From the NCBI RefSeq assembly GCF_002954405.1, contig NZ_MQWC01000004.1, positions 2,557,409 to 2,621,408 on the forward strand: a stretch of DNA of 64,000 bases. The letters are read 5' to 3'. The notes below the pieces were generated by a model. It worked only from the letters and a program-made list of their open reading frames with translations, did no database searches and was not told the DNA's origin. This DNA comes from Salinibacter sp. 10B (GTDB lineage Bacteria; Bacteroidota; Rhodothermia; Rhodothermales; Salinibacteraceae). Both the position numbers and the translations under genes were made by a program. Shown here one piece after another: positions 54,101 to 64,000 of the stretch. Each line of letters starts with the position of its first letter. Position 1 is the stretch's first letter.

Positions 54101-55513
54101 TTACGACTGGTCAAGGTCAAGGAGTTGACGGACGCGATCGTTTTTGTAGAGATCAGGGTAGGCCCGGCGGAATTCGTCCTTCTTCGTAGGGTCAAGCCGG
54201 AAGGCGGTCTTGAGGGAGCGGATGCTCTCATCGGCCCGGCCAAGGGCCAGAAGCGCCTTCGCCTGCCGGAAGTACGTTCCGGCGTCGTTCGGGTCGATTT
54301 CCAACGCCTGCCGGTAGGCTTCCAGGGCCTCCTCGGGCTGCCGTTTTTCCAGCAGTGTTTCGGCATAGCCGACCCAGGCATTTTCGTCTGAGTCGTCGAG
54401 CTCCACGGCCTGCTGGTAGGCCGAGAGTGCCTCGTCGTACCGGCGGGCCTTGTAGGCACAGTTGGCCCGTGCCTTCCAGAATTTGGGTTCGCCCGCATTA
54501 AGGGTGAGGGCGTATCGGAAGCACTCCAGGGCCTCATTGTACTGCTCGTCTGCGTCAAAGCAGCATCCCAATCCGTACCAGGCCTCCGGGTAGGTCGATT
54601 CCTCGTCGAGGGCCTTCTCGTAGTAGGTGCGGGCGACGTCGAACGCTCCCTTTTCCTCGTAGGCCAGCGCCAGGTTGTAGTACGTGGCAGCGTCAGGGCC
54701 TTCAAGGTCCAGCACAGCCTCGTAGCTTTCGATGGCGTCGTTGAGGGCGCCCTTGTTGGCCTGCGCGTTGCCCCGGTTGTAGTAGGCCGAAGCGAAGTCG
54801 TCCTGGATGGCAATCGCCATGTCGTAGCTTGATACCGCATCGTCGAAGCGCTCCATGCGGTTCAGTACGATCCCGCGGTTGTACCAGGCGTCCTGCGAGT
54901 ATGGGTCAATGTCGATGTGACGGTCGTAGGCCTCTACACTCTCGGTGTTGCGGCCGAGCCGGTCGTAACAGTACCCGAGTTCGTACCATACTTCGGGATG
55001 CTCCGGCTCGGTTTCGGCACACTGTTCGAAGGCCTCCGCCGCCGCTTCGAGTCGATCGGCCCGTTCCAGGGTCACGCCCCGGTTGAACAGCGCCTCACTA
55101 TGGAAGGGGTTGATGGAGAGGGCTTCATCGTAGGCGTCCAACGCATCGCCGGTGCGACCCAGGCTGTCGAGCGTAATGCCGCGATTGATCAGCGTTTCCG
55201 TGTCGACGGGGTTCAGCTCTAGGGCCTTGTCGTAGGCAGCGAGGGCGTCCCGGTGCCGGCCGAGGTTGTTGAGGAGGATGCCCTTACGCATCCACGCGTC
55301 CGACTGGTAGGGATGCAACTCGATGAGATGGTCTACAACCTCCAGGGCTTTTTCCATGTTGCCCCGTTCGAAGTAGTAAGACGCAATCTCTTCGAGGTCG
55401 CTGGAGTCGAAGTACGAGGAGGGATCCTCCTCGTAGGCGGCGACGAGCTCTCTGAGATGCCCCTCACGAGGGGAGTCCTCAAAGTCGTCGAAGCCGAAGT
55501 CAAAGGTACTCAT
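54101..55513 (-). CDS. tetratricopeptide-repeat protein
   Basis: A 470-residue cytosolic-type protein made of about ten to eleven 34-residue TPRs (for example AWMRKGILLNNLGRHRDALAAYDKALEL and AWYNRGIVLNRMERFDDAVSSYD). An acidic N-terminal cap (FDFGFDDFEDSP) precedes them. It is first in the operon with DUF368, OmpA-like and EEP genes. Partner unknown; it probably scaffolds an envelope complex. Confidence 0.92.
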   Translation of the reverse strand: MSTFDFGFDDFEDSPREGHLRELVAAYEEDPSSYFDSSDLEEIASYYFERGNMEKALEVVDHLIELHPYQSDAWMRKGILLNNLGRHRDALAAYDKALELNPVDTETLINRGITLDSLGRTGDALDAYDEALSINPFHSEALFNRGVTLERADRLEAAAEAFEQCAETEPEHPEVWYELGYCYDRLGRNTESVEAYDRHIDIDPYSQDAWYNRGIVLNRMERFDDAVSSYDMAIAIQDDFASAYYNRGNAQANKGALNDAIESYEAVLDLEGPDAATYYNLALAYEEKGAFDVARTYYEKALDEESTYPEAWYGLGCCFDADEQYNEALECFRYALTLNAGEPKFWKARANCAYKARRYDEALSAYQQAVELDDSDENAWVGYAETLLEKRQPEEALEAYRQALEIDPNDAGTYFRQAKALLALGRADESIRSLKTAFRLDPTKKDEFRRAYPDLYKNDRVRQLLDLDQS

Positions 55514-55714
55514 AGACGCGTCGGGTCGTGGTCCACGGAAGCGTACGGTACGCGCTGTCGGTTTAGGTCGAGGGCACGGGACATCGACCAGATCTCCGCA
55601 TCACATTATAAAACCATCGCGAAGGCACTTGCAACAATGGGAACCAGTCTTGCAGGTTCTTTTTCTGCAATAACCGACTGATCGTTTACGAATTTGTCCC
55701 GTCTTGCGTTCGCC

Positions 55715-56377
55715 ATGCTCCTCCTTACGTTCGAAGGCATTGACGGGAGCGGGAAAAGCACCCAGGCGCGTCTTCTCGACGAGCATTTGCAGGCGGAAGG
55801 ACACGAGACGTTACTTGTGCGAGAGCCCGGGGGGACGGAGCTTTCCGAACAGGTGCGTTCTATTCTCTTGGAGCCGTCCTTGAACGTCCAACCGTTTGCA
55901 GAGTTGCTTCTCTTTTCCGCCGCGCGCGCCCAGCTCGTGGCCGAGCGCATCCGGCCGGCGCTGGACGAAGGGCACATCGTGATTTGCGACCGCTTCTACG
56001 ATTCGACGACGGCGTACCAGGGCGCGGGACGAGGCGTCGCAGATCCCACGTGGCTGCGAGCCTTCCATCGTCGGGTGACCGACGCCCTCGTTCCCGATCG
56101 TACGTACCTCGTGGAGGTGGATGCCGAAACGGCCCGGGAGCGCCGGGGAGGCGAGGCGAGCGCGGACGATCGAATGGAGGCAGCCGGAGCGGATTTCTAT
56201 GAGCGCGTCAGCGCAGCCTACGCTGAGCTTGCAGAGGACGAGCCCGACCGTTTTTGCCGGCTCGACGGCCGTCGTTCCATCGACGCGCTGCACCAATCAG
56301 TGCGAGCCGACGTGGCCGCCATCCTGGACGGGCGGGGCGGAACCGGCGTTTCCGGCACCGGTTCATCCGACCAGTAG
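55715..56377 (+). CDS. tmk: thymidylate kinase
   Basis: A 220-residue enzyme that makes dTDP from dTMP. P-loop FEGIDGSGKSTQ (about 5-16), the DRx-like loop ICDRFYDSTTAYQGAGRG, REPGGTELSEQVR, and TYLVEVDAETARERR (lid-side) are all in place. A TTG start at 55694 is possible, but the ATG at 55715 gives the standard N-terminus. Followed by the Fur-type gene with an 81-bp gap. Confidence 0.95.
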   Translation: MLLLTFEGIDGSGKSTQARLLDEHLQAEGHETLLVREPGGTELSEQVRSILLEPSLNVQPFAELLLFSAARAQLVAERIRPALDEGHIVICDRFYDSTTAYQGAGRGVADPTWLRAFHRRVTDALVPDRTYLVEVDAETARERRGGEASADDRMEAAGADFYERVSAAYAELAEDEPDRFCRLDGRRSIDALHQSVRADVAAILDGRGGTGVSGTGSSDQ

Positions 56378-56458
56378 GGCTGGGGCGACAATTGTCTCCC
56401 GTGCCCACGCTCGCGCGTCTACGTCGTCCGTTTTTCTGCTCAATCCCCGCTGTCCCGC

Positions 56459-56962
56459 ATGTCGACGTTGCCTCAGCAGAAGCTCGAGGAAGTGCGCTCG
56501 ATCTTTCAGGCATTTCTAAAGAAGCGAAACAAGCGGCAAACGCCGGAGCGTTTTGCGGTGCTGGAGGAGATTTACCAGACCGACGATCACGTAGATGCCG
56601 ATGAGCTCTACGTGCGTCTCAAGCAAGACGGCACGCGCGTGAGCCGAGCTACGGTTTACAATACGTTGGAGCTGCTGCTGGAGTGCGATCTGGTGGTGCG
56701 TCACCAGTTTGGGAAAAATCAGGCCAAGTACGAGCGGGCCTACAGCTACTGGCAGCACGACCACCTTATCTGTATGGATTGCAATGAGCTCTTTGAGTTT
56801 TGCGATCCGCGCCTGCAGAGCATTCAAGAGATGGTGGCGGACATCTACGAATTCGACATTAAGCACCACTCGTTGAACATGTACGGCCACTGCATGCGGG
56901 AGGACTGTCCGAATCGGACGGAGGCGGAGACAGAGGATGAAACGGAAGAAGCCGCTGCCTAA
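56459..56962 (+). CDS. Fur-family transcriptional regulator
   Basis: A 167-residue metal-dependent repressor. The winged helix includes RFAVLEEIYQTDDHVDADELY and RVSRATVYNTLELLLECDLV. Metal sites are HDHLICMDCNELFEFCDP and a second Cys pair in GHCMREDCP. The sequence alone does not fix whether iron, zinc, manganese or peroxide is sensed. An acidic tail is added, common in this organism's proteins. A CNNM/CBS gene follows. Confidence 0.92.
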   Translation: MSTLPQQKLEEVRSIFQAFLKKRNKRQTPERFAVLEEIYQTDDHVDADELYVRLKQDGTRVSRATVYNTLELLLECDLVVRHQFGKNQAKYERAYSYWQHDHLICMDCNELFEFCDPRLQSIQEMVADIYEFDIKHHSLNMYGHCMREDCPNRTEAETEDETEEAAA

Positions 56963-57060
56963 ACGAGCACTGCTTCGGTGCTGGAGTGCAATGAGTCTCC
57001 CGTACCGATTCTGAAGAGCGGCGTCTGTATTCGTTTCATGAGCGTGTCGTCAGTGTCTTG

Positions 57061-58188
57061 ATGAGTTCAGTAGAGATTGCGCTTCGGCTCGTCGGGGGCG
57101 TTTTCCTCACCGGGGCCAATGCCTTTTTCGTCGTTACAGAGTTTGCTCTTACGCGGCTTCCGCAGCTCGATCCTGTCGACGATCCGCCGGGGCTTGAGCG
57201 GGCGCGTCAGATCACGGATCAGCTGGAGATCTACCTCACAGGGTGCCAACTCGGCATTACGGCGTCCAGCATTCTCCTGGGGGTCGTGGCAGAACCGGCC
57301 TTTACCTATCTGTTCCAGCCGCTGTTCGAGCTTCTAGGCCTGTCCGAGGCTGTTACCCATGCGATCTCCGTGGTCGTCGGGATTGTGCTGATCAACTTGA
57401 TCCACAAGATTTGGGGGGAGCAGACCCCGACGTATCTTGGCGTCGAGCGTCCCCGACAGGTGGCCCGCCGAACGGCCTGGGCCCTTCAGGCCTGGACGAC
57501 GGCCGCCTACCCCTTCATCATGGCGGGAGATGGGCTGGCAAAGGGCACGCTCCGGTTGTTCGGGATTGAGGTGGAGCGGTCGTGGATGGACGAGGAGGCA
57601 CCGGGCGAAGAAGAGGGGGCCACCGGTGTTAGTGCCGTGCGGCGAGAGATTGGAGAGGTCCTCAGTCGGGCCGATTTGTCCCGCGAGCGCCGGAGTGAAA
57701 TCCTTCGGGCCGTTGATATCGATCACATTCCCGTTCGGGCCATCATGGTACCGCGCTCGGAGATCGTTGCCCTCAGTACCACCGACGATCTGCACGAAAA
57801 TCTGGAGCAGATGCGAGCACACTCCTACAGCCGCTATCCGCTCCTGGACCCGGACTGGGATCACGTGTACGGGACTCTCTACACGAAAACCGTTTTCCGC
57901 CACCTCCCCGAGCTGGAGAGGGGCAATACCTCGCTGGCGGGCATTGCCGAGCCCCCCGTGTGGGTGGATCCGGAGCTTCCGATCAGTGATCTGATCGACC
58001 GGCTGCAGCGGAAGCAACAGGAAATTGCAGTGGTGCGGGCCGAGGGAGACGTGCAGGGAATTGTAACGAGCACCGATGCCTTTGAGGCCATTGCCGGAGA
58101 GATGGAGGATCCGGGGGATGTGGTGCGGCAGCAACAGAAGCCGGGGAGAAATGGGGCCAGCGCCCCGTCGTGGATTGCGGAGGGGTGA
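57061..58188 (+). CDS. CNNM (DUF21) / CBS-domain membrane protein
   Basis: A 375-residue protein with an N-terminal DUF21 membrane domain (VFLTGANAFFVVTEFALTRL and LGITASSILLGVVAEPAF), followed by the acidic-helix region and a CBS pair (IPVRAIMVPRSEIVALS, YSRYPLLD, IAVVRAEGDVQGIVTSTDAFEAIAG). The C-terminal CorC/HlyC domain of longer relatives is absent. Family members handle Mg2+ or Co2+ export. The ATG at 57061 is chosen over the TTG at 57058. Confidence 0.9.
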   Translation: MSSVEIALRLVGGVFLTGANAFFVVTEFALTRLPQLDPVDDPPGLERARQITDQLEIYLTGCQLGITASSILLGVVAEPAFTYLFQPLFELLGLSEAVTHAISVVVGIVLINLIHKIWGEQTPTYLGVERPRQVARRTAWALQAWTTAAYPFIMAGDGLAKGTLRLFGIEVERSWMDEEAPGEEEGATGVSAVRREIGEVLSRADLSRERRSEILRAVDIDHIPVRAIMVPRSEIVALSTTDDLHENLEQMRAHSYSRYPLLDPDWDHVYGTLYTKTVFRHLPELERGNTSLAGIAEPPVWVDPELPISDLIDRLQRKQQEIAVVRAEGDVQGIVTSTDAFEAIAGEMEDPGDVVRQQQKPGRNGASAPSWIAEG

Positions 58189-58290
58189 GGCTTCACATTC
58201 TTTCCCATGTGCCGTAGATTCTGTGCGGGCCAGGAAAACGGTACCTGCATTGTTCGAGAACGCTCCGCACTGAATCGCAGAACCTGCGAT

Positions 58291-58806
58291 ATGGGTCGCA
58301 CACTCATTATGTCCCCGGCGCGCGTGCGCCGAACGCTCCGTCGCCTGGCCTACGAGATTGTTGAGCGCAATCAAGGAGCCGGCGCCGTTGAACTCTTCGG
58401 CATTCTGGAAAGTGGAGTGCCACTCGCGCACAAGGTGGCGGAGGAGATCAATGCCATTGAGGATACGGAGTTAACGGCGCACGAGCTTGACGTTACGCCT
58501 TTTCGCGACGATCAAGCTGATGAGCATCAGCCCCCAGCCACCTCCACCCACGACGTAGACGTGACCGACCGCGATGTCGTGCTTGTGGATGACGTGCTGT
58601 TTACAGGGCGGACTGCCCGGGCTGCGCTCGATGCGGTCGTGCAGTACGGCCGCCCCCGATCGATCCAGCTCGTGGTTCTCATTGATCGCGGGCACCGAGA
58701 GTACCCCATCCAGCCCGATTGTACGGGGCGTCTCCTCCAAACCAAACACCGGGAGCAGGTGGATGTAGCTACCGAGGACGACTTTGCCGTCTACGTGGAG
58801 GACTGA
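58291..58806 (+). CDS. pyrR: PyrR-like bifunctional pyrimidine regulator / uracil phosphoribosyltransferase
   Basis: A 171-residue type I phosphoribosyltransferase. The PRPP loop is VVLVDDVLFTGRTARAALD, and IDRGHREYPIQPD with the preceding YEIVERNQGAGAVELFGILESGVPLA matches PyrR. It binds pyr mRNA attenuators in Gram-positives and also makes UMP from uracil. No pyr gene is nearby, so here it may act only as the enzyme or in trans. Start at 58291 gives the expected N-terminus. Confidence 0.9.
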   Translation: MGRTLIMSPARVRRTLRRLAYEIVERNQGAGAVELFGILESGVPLAHKVAEEINAIEDTELTAHELDVTPFRDDQADEHQPPATSTHDVDVTDRDVVLVDDVLFTGRTARAALDAVVQYGRPRSIQLVVLIDRGHREYPIQPDCTGRLLQTKHREQVDVATEDDFAVYVED

Positions 58807-59138
58807 GAGCCTGTATTCAGACAGAGCGGGAAGGGCTGCAAATGGCCCACGCCGCTTTCAGCGTTCTGCACTCTAAAAGCACGTGCTTCGCAGCGCTTCA
58901 TCGACGATGCTCCCCATCGCCTGTTTCGCGCGCCTTGGAGGCGACGCGTAGCGCTCATTTTCGCCTGCTTCCTTCGATTGAATGCAGGCTCTGAAACCTT
59001 GGTGTGTCGACTTGCCTTCGGGAGCGGGATGTCGTCCCCGACCGGCTGGGAGAGAGCTGAGAGGAGTCGGAGGGGGGCTGCTTTGGCTTCGAGCACTTAG
59101 TGAGACCCGTGAACTCGCCAAACGGGTTCAAAAGGAGA
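58807..59138. other. intergenic gap between pyrR and the PASTA gene
   Basis: The flanking genes converge here. Frames on both strands lack coding character and I see no RNA gene. No convincing terminator hairpin was identified. Confidence 0.4.
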
Positions 59139-60041
59139 CTATTGCTGAGGGCGTGTGGTGGTCGTGTCCGACGCGGCGCTCGTTGTGTCGGCGGCAGACT
59201 CACGAAGCGCTGCGGCTTGCTCGGCGTCCGTCGTGGTGAAGAGACGAATCTCAGTCCCTGCACGCACGCTCGTGCCCGGCGACCGCCCCTGCCTGCGCAC
59301 GTAAAGATTGGTCTCCACGGACTCGGTCGTATCCCGGCCCGTTGCCGGATCGGCCTCGTCACTCGATGCTGTATCGACAACCACCGACCGAAGCTGCTGC
59401 TCAAGCAACTGTCGTTGGGCTTCGTTCACGGTTTGCCCAACCACATTTGGGATCTCGACCGACGAGTCTCCCAGGCCTGTGCTATACCAGAGGTCTACTG
59501 AACGTCCTTCCTCAAGCGAGTCGCCCGCAGCAGGGGTCTGTTTGGTAATCGTGTTGGCATAGGGAGAGGGGATTGGGTCTTCCTGTACACTTCCTACTGT
59601 CAGGCCCAGCGAAGAAATGCGATTCTTGGCCTCACGGACGGACATGCCGTTCAGGTCAGGCATGCTCACCATCGGGACTTCACCGGCGTTCACCGTCAAG
59701 TACACACGCCGCCCCGGTTTTACCTTTGCGTTAGGCAGCGGGGTTTGGTCGACCACCACATTCTGAGCGACGTTCGGGTTGTACCGGCCAACTTGCCGCT
59801 GGACTTGCAGGTCGCGCCTTTGGAGCTGCTCCTGGGCCTTCGGAAAAGGCACGCTCTCGACGTTAGGGACAGTGGTCGACACGTCATGCCGGGTGTACGA
59901 CGGCATGATGAGACCGTCGACGATGAGGTAGAGGGCGAACCCGACGCCAGCCAGCACAGCCACACCACTCCAAAAGTACCGGTTGCGGCCGAGGGCGCGC
60001 AGCCAGTCGAGCGCATCCCAAAACGAGTCTTGAAGGTTCAT
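59139..60041 (-). CDS. PASTA-domain membrane protein
   Basis: A 300-residue protein with one helix near the N-terminus (FWSGVAVLAGVGFALYLIV, about 23-41), a short cytosolic N-tail, and three PASTA domains outside (TTVPNVESVPFPKAQEQL; MVSMPDLNGMSVREAKNRI; VEIPNVVGQTVNEAQRQL). A Thr/Ser/Ala-rich tail ends it. PASTA domains bind muropeptides or lipid II. No kinase domain is attached, so it is a stand-alone sensor or wall-binding protein. It diverges from the rRNA operon. Confidence 0.92.
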   Translation of the reverse strand: MNLQDSFWDALDWLRALGRNRYFWSGVAVLAGVGFALYLIVDGLIMPSYTRHDVSTTVPNVESVPFPKAQEQLQRRDLQVQRQVGRYNPNVAQNVVVDQTPLPNAKVKPGRRVYLTVNAGEVPMVSMPDLNGMSVREAKNRISSLGLTVGSVQEDPIPSPYANTITKQTPAAGDSLEEGRSVDLWYSTGLGDSSVEIPNVVGQTVNEAQRQLLEQQLRSVVVDTASSDEADPATGRDTTESVETNLYVRRQGRSPGTSVRAGTEIRLFTTTDAEQAAALRESAADTTSAASDTTTTRPQQ

Positions 60042-60286
60042 ATTCGGAGCAGATAGTCAAAGCGAAGTGACCTGCGGCGTCGGCTGGAAATATCGAATGG
60101 GGAGAGGGGTTCCGAGGAAACCGGCTTAAGTGAAGAGCGAGAGAGCCAGAGGTGAAGGACCGATGCTCCATGTGTTCTTGAAACGAAATGGCGGAACCGC
60201 ACCGTGGAGCGCATGTCTAAAGGCGTCCCGTCATCGAGAGGGGCCGCTGACAGGCCGCGCTCGGGCGGGTGGAAACCTCGCGGGGC

Positions 60287-60311
60287 GTGACACGATTTAA
60301 AGTCGTTTCAC
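60287..60311. repeat. imperfect palindrome in the rRNA leader region
   Basis: GTGA-C-ACGA, TTTAAAG, TCGT-T-TCAC: arms pair except for one mismatch. It may be a binding site or an older promoter element upstream of the rRNA promoter. Confidence 0.35.
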
Positions 60312-60465
60312 GCAAATGGACGAAACCAAGTCCCGCTCGCGAAGTCTAACATAGACGCGAAACGACGAGGGGCGGAGGCAGCCTACTCGAAACGGCGCGA
60401 CTGTTCTTCAACTTACGGGCTCCAAGATGGGTCGGTCAGAAAAGTTGTCGAGTCGGCCGGAAAAT

Positions 60466-60523
60466 GAACAGATTGTGAACTGTTCAGGTCGGGCTTGACA
60501 AAGACATAGATGACCCATTAATT
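60466..60523 (+). promoter_or_regulatory. candidate rRNA operon promoter with upstream palindrome
   Basis: TTGACA at 60495-60500, 17-nt spacer and TTAATT at 60518-60523 form a sigma-70-like promoter. The palindrome GAACAG (60466-60471) and CTGTTC (60480-60485) sits just upstream and may bind a regulator. Confidence 0.6.
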
Positions 60524-60569
60524 GGTGAGTCCGCGCTGAGCCGAAAAGTGGCAGCGCAGAGTAAGAAAA

Positions 60570-60581
60570 TTGTTCTTTGAC
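60570..60581 (+). promoter_or_regulatory. boxA-like antitermination motif before 16S
   Basis: TTGTTCTTTGAC is repeated exactly at 62579-62590 before the 23S gene, in the place where boxA-like nut sites are found in bacterial rRNA operons. Confidence 0.6.
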
Positions 60582-60665
60582 GGAATTGGAAGCATAGCGA
60601 GTCCTGGTCGATTCCTTTGCGCCTAGCGGCGGAAAGCGAATGCGATCGAACCTAGATGTAAACTT

Positions 60666-62207
<1,542 letters not shown>

Positions 62208-62390
62208 AGAGTTTTTCTCGATTGCATTGCGCACTGCTGCAAGAGCAATGGAATCGGCCGGACTCGCTATGCTTCCCTTCCCCTTGAGCTTCTGCAAACC
62301 AGGTACAGCCCTGTTAGGGTGCATTCCTCGATGAAGGGCACGCTGTGCCACGGAGGGGTATCACCCGATGTGGTCGGTGCCTGTGTAGAT

Positions 62391-62465
<75 letters not shown>

Positions 62466-62482
62466 CATTGTGCTTGTCAGGC

Positions 62483-62555
62483 GGGGTTATAGCTCAGTTG
62501 GTAGAGCACCTGCTTTGCAAGCAGGAGGTCGTCGGTTCGAATCCGACTAACTCCA
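62483..62555 (+). tRNA. tRNA-Ala (anticodon TGC)
   Basis: The acceptor GGGGTTA pairs with TAACTCC (one G-T pair). The anticodon arm CCTGC-TTTGCAA-GCAGG gives TGC. The usual second tRNA of the rRNA spacer. Confidence 0.96.
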
Positions 62556-62578
62556 CTGTGCCCAGAACCGTTGGGCAT

Positions 62579-62590
62579 TTGTTCTTTGAC
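62579..62590 (+). promoter_or_regulatory. boxA-like motif before 23S
   Basis: The 12-mer TTGTTCTTTGAC is identical to the one at 60570-60581 before the 16S gene. Confidence 0.6.
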
Positions 62591-62769
62591 ATGATAGAAA
62601 GGTCATCCGCACTGCACGGAGCAACATTCTGTGTGGTTCGCTTCCGCGCGACCACATTTTGATGTTGCCTACCGAGCATGCGAGCGCAAGTTAAGCGGTG
62701 TACGTATACACCAACACTTCTGTTTTGCGTCCCCCACGAGAGTTTTGTGGTGGCATGTGCAAAATAGTG

Positions 62770-64000
<1,231 letters not shown>

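Noticed and set aside
58900..59130. Repeat or small gene in the pyrR-PASTA gap
   Set aside because: Frames on both strands read as low-complexity basic sequence without motifs; nothing repeated elsewhere in the window was confirmed.

Overview
The window reads as chromosome of a halophilic member of the Rhodothermota/Bacteroidota, most likely in or near the Salinibacteraceae. I infer this from the GC-rich, strongly acidic coding sequence (Asp/Glu-rich proteins throughout), the gene content and the rRNA operon. Genus and species are not proven by what I can see. Many genes usually found near a bacterial origin are here (rpmH, rnpA, yidC, mnmE, mnmG, rsmG, recF), and four parS-like ParB sites lie within 1 kb at 33.5-34.5 kb. 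However, dnaA, parA/parB and a DnaA-box cluster are not in the window, so this looks origin-proximal rather than the origin itself.

Layout. 1-1.9 kb: end of a PAS/histidine kinase and two small membrane proteins. 1.9-5.2 kb: two similar promoter-leader-terminator cassettes, one before a frameshifted ring-cleaving dioxygenase remnant and one before msrB, then a DoxX protein and a secreted zinc-protease-like lipoprotein. 5.3-11.7 kb: a two-gene type III-like restriction-modification system beside tRNA-Val and tRNA-Gly. 12.7-17.2 kb: rpmH-rnpA-yidC-mnmE. 17.5-23 kb: patatin, acyl-ACP thioesterase, a membrane-anchored hypothetical protein, an NmrA-like reductase, a zinc-ribbon membrane protein and a DinB-like protein. 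23.1-26.7 kb: mnmG, a secreted pro-domain-like protein and rsmG. 26.7-28.05 kb: an AT-rich island ending in a diverged second copy of the rsmG 3' end. 28-34.3 kb: PH-like membrane protein, alpha/beta hydrolase, mfd, a methyltransferase and the parS cluster. 34.6-35.8 kb: a broken nucleotidyltransferase copy followed by an intact, diverged MNT-HEPN pair. 35.8-39.6 kb: murQ and a TPR-CHAT protease. 40-49.9 kb: GNAT, recF, M48 protease, a MITE-like element, MaoC dehydratase, an RND/MMPL transporter, a hydrolase-like gene fragment and ferrochelatase. 50-60 kb: nucleoside hydrolase; a tight four-gene operon (TPR, DUF368, OmpA-like, endo/exonuclease/phosphatase); tmk, a Fur-family regulator, a CNNM/CBS protein, pyrR and a PASTA protein. 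60.4-64 kb: rRNA operon (16S, tRNA-Ile, tRNA-Ala, start of 23S).

Functionally, most of the window is housekeeping: tRNA modification (MnmE with MnmG), ribosome and RNase P, membrane insertion, DNA repair (Mfd, RecF), cell-wall recycling (MurQ, DUF368) and nucleotide supply (Tmk, PyrR). The accessory signals worth a second look are the twin leaders, the restriction system, the parS cluster, the rsmG island, the MNT-HEPN pair with its broken sibling, the CHAT protease with a divergent acidic mini-ORF, a 162-bp MITE-like element, and 7-bp-phased inverted repeats in several intergenic gaps. Many long antisense open frames (for example opposite mfd, mnmG and recF) are shadows of GC-rich codon use and are not annotated.
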